The translations under genes were made by a program, and so were the position numbers. Shown piece by piece: positions 61,483 through 64,000 of a stretch of 64,000 bases of DNA. The notes beneath the pieces were generated by a model. The model was not told the origin of the DNA, ran no database searches, and saw only the letters and a program-made list of their open reading frames with translations. Origin of the DNA: Hyphobacterium sp. CCMP332. GTDB taxonomy: Bacteria > Bacteroidota > Bacteroidia > Cytophagales > CCMP332. Each line of letters starts with the position of its first letter. Position 1 is the stretch's first letter. The stretch lies in NCBI GenBank assembly GCA_014323545.1, contig CP058647.1, forward strand, positions 3,140,001-3,204,000, written 5' to 3'.

Positions 61483-63553
61483 CAGAGATATCAGTTGGTT
61501 GTCTTTTAATTATCGTGTGCTTTTAGAAGCAAAACGGCCCGAAGTACCCCTTTATGAAAAAATTAAATTTCTGGCCATTTTTTCAAGCAATCTGGATGAG
61601 TTTTTTCGAGTGCGATTTGCCAATCTTAAAAGCCTGTACAAGCTAAAAAAGAAGAAGAAATCAGTAGATTTTGATGGACTCAATAAGCAATTGCTCGAAG
61701 ATATTCTCAATATCGTCAATAAACAACAGGCGGAGTTTGGGGAAATCTATTCGAAAATTGTAATTCCGGAATTAAAAAAGAAAAAAATACATATCTGGGC
61801 AGATGAGGGCTTATCCGACCTCAACCAAAGCTCTCTGAATCATTACTTTAAGTCAAAGGTTTTGGCTTTTATCCAACCCACGGAAATTGATCCAAAAGAA
61901 AAAAATGGGATTTTTCTAAAAAACAGGGTCTTGTATTTTACCATACGCTTAGAAAGTAAAACTGAAACGGCGCAGGAGCGAATAGTCATCGTTAACATAC
62001 CTTCCGACGATTTACCTCGATTTGTTGAACTGGCTACCGGAGATGATTCGTATTTGTATATTTTTCTCGATGATATGGTCCGGCTAAGTCTGCCTTTTCT
62101 TTTCCCTGATGATAAGATTAAAGGTGTTTGGTCCATCAAATTGAATCGCGATGCCGAGCTTTATATCGATGATGAATTTTCAGGTGATCTGGTTCAAAAA
62201 ATTTCAAAAAATTTAAATCAGCGAAACATAGGGGCGCCATCAAGATTCTTATACGATTTATCCATGCCGGAGGATGTTTTAAGAATACTTCGCAAATCTC
62301 TGGGATTGTCCAAGGATGAATTGGTTGCAGGTGGACGGTATCACAATTTCTATGATTTTTTTGATTTCCCCAATCCGCTTAAGCCCAAATTAGAATACGA
62401 AAAATGGAATGCTCTTATCAACCAGAAATTGGAAAAAGCAGATTCTATTTTGGATGCCATTGAAAGGGAAGATCATTTATTACATTTTCCCTATGAAAGC
62501 TATGATTATGTATTAAGATTATTCAATGAAGCTGCCAATGACCCCAAAGTCAGGGAAATCCGCACAACCATTTATCGAATTGCTTCCAATTCTTTAATCG
62601 CCAATGCTCTTATTTCTGCATGTAAAAACGGTAAGAAGGTGATTGTTTTTATGGAACTCAAAGCGCGATTTGATGAAGAAAATAATATTAAATGGGCCTC
62701 TGAAATGGAAAAAGCCGGTGTAAAAATTATTTACAGCATGCCGGGATTAAAAGTCCATGCAAAGGTAGCCTTGTTCATTAGAGATTCAGAAAAATCTTCG
62801 GGTCGTATAGCCTTTTTTGGAACTGGAAATTTTAATGAAAAAACAGCGGGACTCTATGCTGATCACGGTTTATTGACTGCAAATGAGGGCATGTGTTCCG
62901 AGCTTGAACAATTACTAAAATACCTCCACAAGAAAAAAAAGAATCCAAAACCCGCAAAGTTGCTTATCTCTCAATTTAATATGCAGCCGAAATTTATAGA
63001 GTTGATAGACAGGGAAATGGAACATGCCAGAAATAATTTTTCTGCACATATTATCATTAAATTGAATAATCTTGAGGACCCAATTATGATCGAAAAGCTT
63101 TACGATGCCAGTAGAGCAGGGGTAAAGATTGATTTAATAGTACGAGGTATTTGCAGGCTTGTTCCAAATAGAAAAGGTATCAGTGAAAATATTCGGGTGA
63201 TTAGAATCGTTGACCGCTATTTGGAACACGCTCGAATTTTCTGGTTCAAGAACAAAGGAAAAGCGGAGATCTTCATGGGTTCTGCCGATTGGATGAAAAG
63301 AAATCTTTATTTCCGAATTGAAGTAATTTTCCCAATACTTAATAAAGAACATAAAAAAGAAATTGAGAAAAACCTTGAAATTCAACTAAGTGACAACTTT
63401 AAAGCCGTGGTACTGGATGAGCATCAAAATAATGTATTCCAGGATAAACCGGAAAGAATAAAAACAGCCCAGAAAGGATTTTATACCTGGTTAAAAGGCA
63501 GAAATGCAAGAAATAGAAAGAAGCTTAGTGATAGACAGGAAAAAACATCATAG
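61454..63553 (+). CDS. ppk1: Polyphosphate kinase 1
   Basis: 699 residues, standard length. N-terminal motif NRDISWLSFNYRVLLEA, the catalytic LKVHAKVALF with phosphohistidine His435 (same number as in E. coli; CAT codon at 62756-62758), FFGTGNFNEKTAGLYAD, and the second active-site region YLEHARIFWF / MGSADWMKRNL. It polymerises phosphate from ATP. Start is ATG 61454, overlapping the HMA lipoprotein by 29 bases. The last 29 bases overlap the convergent DUF5706 gene. Confidence 0.96.
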   Translation: MKKRVIPLHNRDISWLSFNYRVLLEAKRPEVPLYEKIKFLAIFSSNLDEFFRVRFANLKSLYKLKKKKKSVDFDGLNKQLLEDILNIVNKQQAEFGEIYSKIVIPELKKKKIHIWADEGLSDLNQSSLNHYFKSKVLAFIQPTEIDPKEKNGIFLKNRVLYFTIRLESKTETAQERIVIVNIPSDDLPRFVELATGDDSYLYIFLDDMVRLSLPFLFPDDKIKGVWSIKLNRDAELYIDDEFSGDLVQKISKNLNQRNIGAPSRFLYDLSMPEDVLRILRKSLGLSKDELVAGGRYHNFYDFFDFPNPLKPKLEYEKWNALINQKLEKADSILDAIEREDHLLHFPYESYDYVLRLFNEAANDPKVREIRTTIYRIASNSLIANALISACKNGKKVIVFMELKARFDEENNIKWASEMEKAGVKIIYSMPGLKVHAKVALFIRDSEKSSGRIAFFGTGNFNEKTAGLYADHGLLTANEGMCSELEQLLKYLHKKKKNPKPAKLLISQFNMQPKFIELIDREMEHARNNFSAHIIIKLNNLEDPIMIEKLYDASRAGVKIDLIVRGICRLVPNRKGISENIRVIRIVDRYLEHARIFWFKNKGKAEIFMGSADWMKRNLYFRIEVIFPILNKEHKKEIEKNLEIQLSDNFKAVVLDEHQNNVFQDKPERIKTAQKGFYTWLKGRNARNRKKLSDRQEKTS

Positions 63554-64000
63554 CTGCGCCATAGGCCAAAACGGAAATCACCAGGCCATACATGAAAATG
63601 TTATAAGCGGTGCGCAGTAATTTGTACTTTCTGCCCAGTACTTTTCCCAGAAAAAATATATCCTTGGCCATACTCCCGTATAAGAGATCCGAATTCAACA
63701 TCAATTGATTGATCCCCCATTCGTATTCTTTCAAGCTTGAATTGAAGAAATTCCCAAAAAATAACAGATTGGTTCGTTTCTGTAATATATCATCTCGGGT
63801 AAATGTACCTTTAGTAATATTTGGACGTGTTGCAAGAACTGCAAAAACAATGGTCAGCAAGGAAACGGTGACCAATAGAATAGTAGGAATAATAAGATTA
63901 GGGTAGTCTTCAAACTTCCTTATCATTACCGACATAAGAATTGAGATAATAATCGCATTAATTGAGATCATTATGTTGGCTTTATTATCGGCAATAGCAC
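63525..64000 (-). CDS. Pycsar-effector-type (DUF5706) membrane protein, N-terminus beyond the window
   Basis: The reading frame stays open past the right edge: codons upstream of the apparent ATG at 63971 read AIADNKANI, so the N-terminal part is outside. 157 residues are visible. The hallmark DNKANIMISINAIIISI sequence, an R-x-N/T loop (RPNITKGTFTRDDI, QKRTNLLFFGNF), YEWGINQL and KYKLLRTAYNIFMYG match Bacteroidota Pycsar effector (DUF5706) proteins. Three membrane segments are visible. Family members fuse this to an HD phosphohydrolase or act as cyclic-nucleotide-gated effectors. It overlaps ppk1 convergently by 29 bases. Confidence 0.88.
   Translation of the reverse strand, partial: AIADNKANIMISINAIIISILMSVMIRKFEDYPNLIIPTILLVTVSLLTIVFAVLATRPNITKGTFTRDDILQKRTNLLFFGNFFNSSLKEYEWGINQLMLNSDLLYGSMAKDIFFLGKVLGRKYKLLRTAYNIFMYGLVISVLAYGAAMMFFPVYH

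Noticed and set aside
63525-63971. Apparent complete 148-residue gene at the right edge
   Set aside because: The frame is open upstream and reads the family hallmark ADNKANI before the ATG, so the ATG is internal and the gene is truncated by the window.

Overview
The window is a stretch of chromosome from a member of the Bacteroidota, most likely a free-living marine or soil Cytophagales-type organism (inference). The evidence is: three proteins ending in type 9 secretion (T9SS) sorting domains of types A and B; many short lipoproteins and secreted beta-propeller proteins; a TonB-dependent receptor; CarboxypepD_reg-like domains; low GC content; an almost complete lack of Shine-Dalgarno sequences; and repeated matches to the Bacteroidota promoter consensus (-33 TTTG, -7 TAnnTTTG). 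About 53 protein genes and one tRNA-Leu(GAG) can be supported. No transposase, integrase or CRISPR array was seen.

Layout. 0-9 kb: a YdeI/OmpD-associated protein cut by the left edge, envelope and secreted proteins (including a cyclophilin fused to a T9SS signal), a small Rof-like protein and a membrane class III nucleotide cyclase. 9-17.5 kb: SDR, DinB, Tricorn-type protease, MATE exporter, 1-Cys peroxiredoxin. 17.8-22.1 kb: a tight four-gene operon of two lipoproteins, an outer-membrane barrel and an exported WD40-caspase. 22-27.6 kb: ROK/polyphosphate-glucokinase-like kinase, PKD-lipocalin lipoprotein, ACR3 arsenite exporter, DUF2461. 27.6-30.1 kb: repeat-rich spacers around a propeller lipoprotein. 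30.1-35.9 kb: a second exported caspase gene with a large partner, lying between two direct copies of a dispersed repeat. 36.1-40.7 kb: mnmE, a thioredoxin, and two metal-ABC permeases, one carrying a DtxR-like regulator domain and preceded by a perfect palindrome overlapping its promoter. 41-51.2 kb: tRNA-Leu, a four-helix-bundle gene, a TonB receptor, an ATP-grasp/DinB pair, a LamG T9SS type-B protein, a nine-Asp-box propeller. 51.3-56.2 kb: MBL hydrolase, CIA30 protein, a split transketolase with a von Willebrand A protein translated between its halves. 56.3-64 kb: a T9SS propeller, bcp, M23 peptidase, FAH hydrolase, HMA-like lipoprotein, polyphosphate kinase (ppk1), and the C-terminal part of a Pycsar-effector-type (DUF5706) protein running off the right edge.

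How it works together. Much of the window is envelope biology: exported propellers, lipoproteins and receptors. The best candidates for an undescribed system are the two exported caspase modules (17.8-22.1 kb and 30.1-35.9 kb), which pair a complete His/Cys caspase domain with N-terminal propeller repeats and co-transcribed envelope partners. A second signal is genome-wide in character: seven start codons lie exactly four bases after a -7 promoter box, which predicts leaderless mRNAs. Functions of many secreted proteins cannot be read from sequence alone and are left as unknown.
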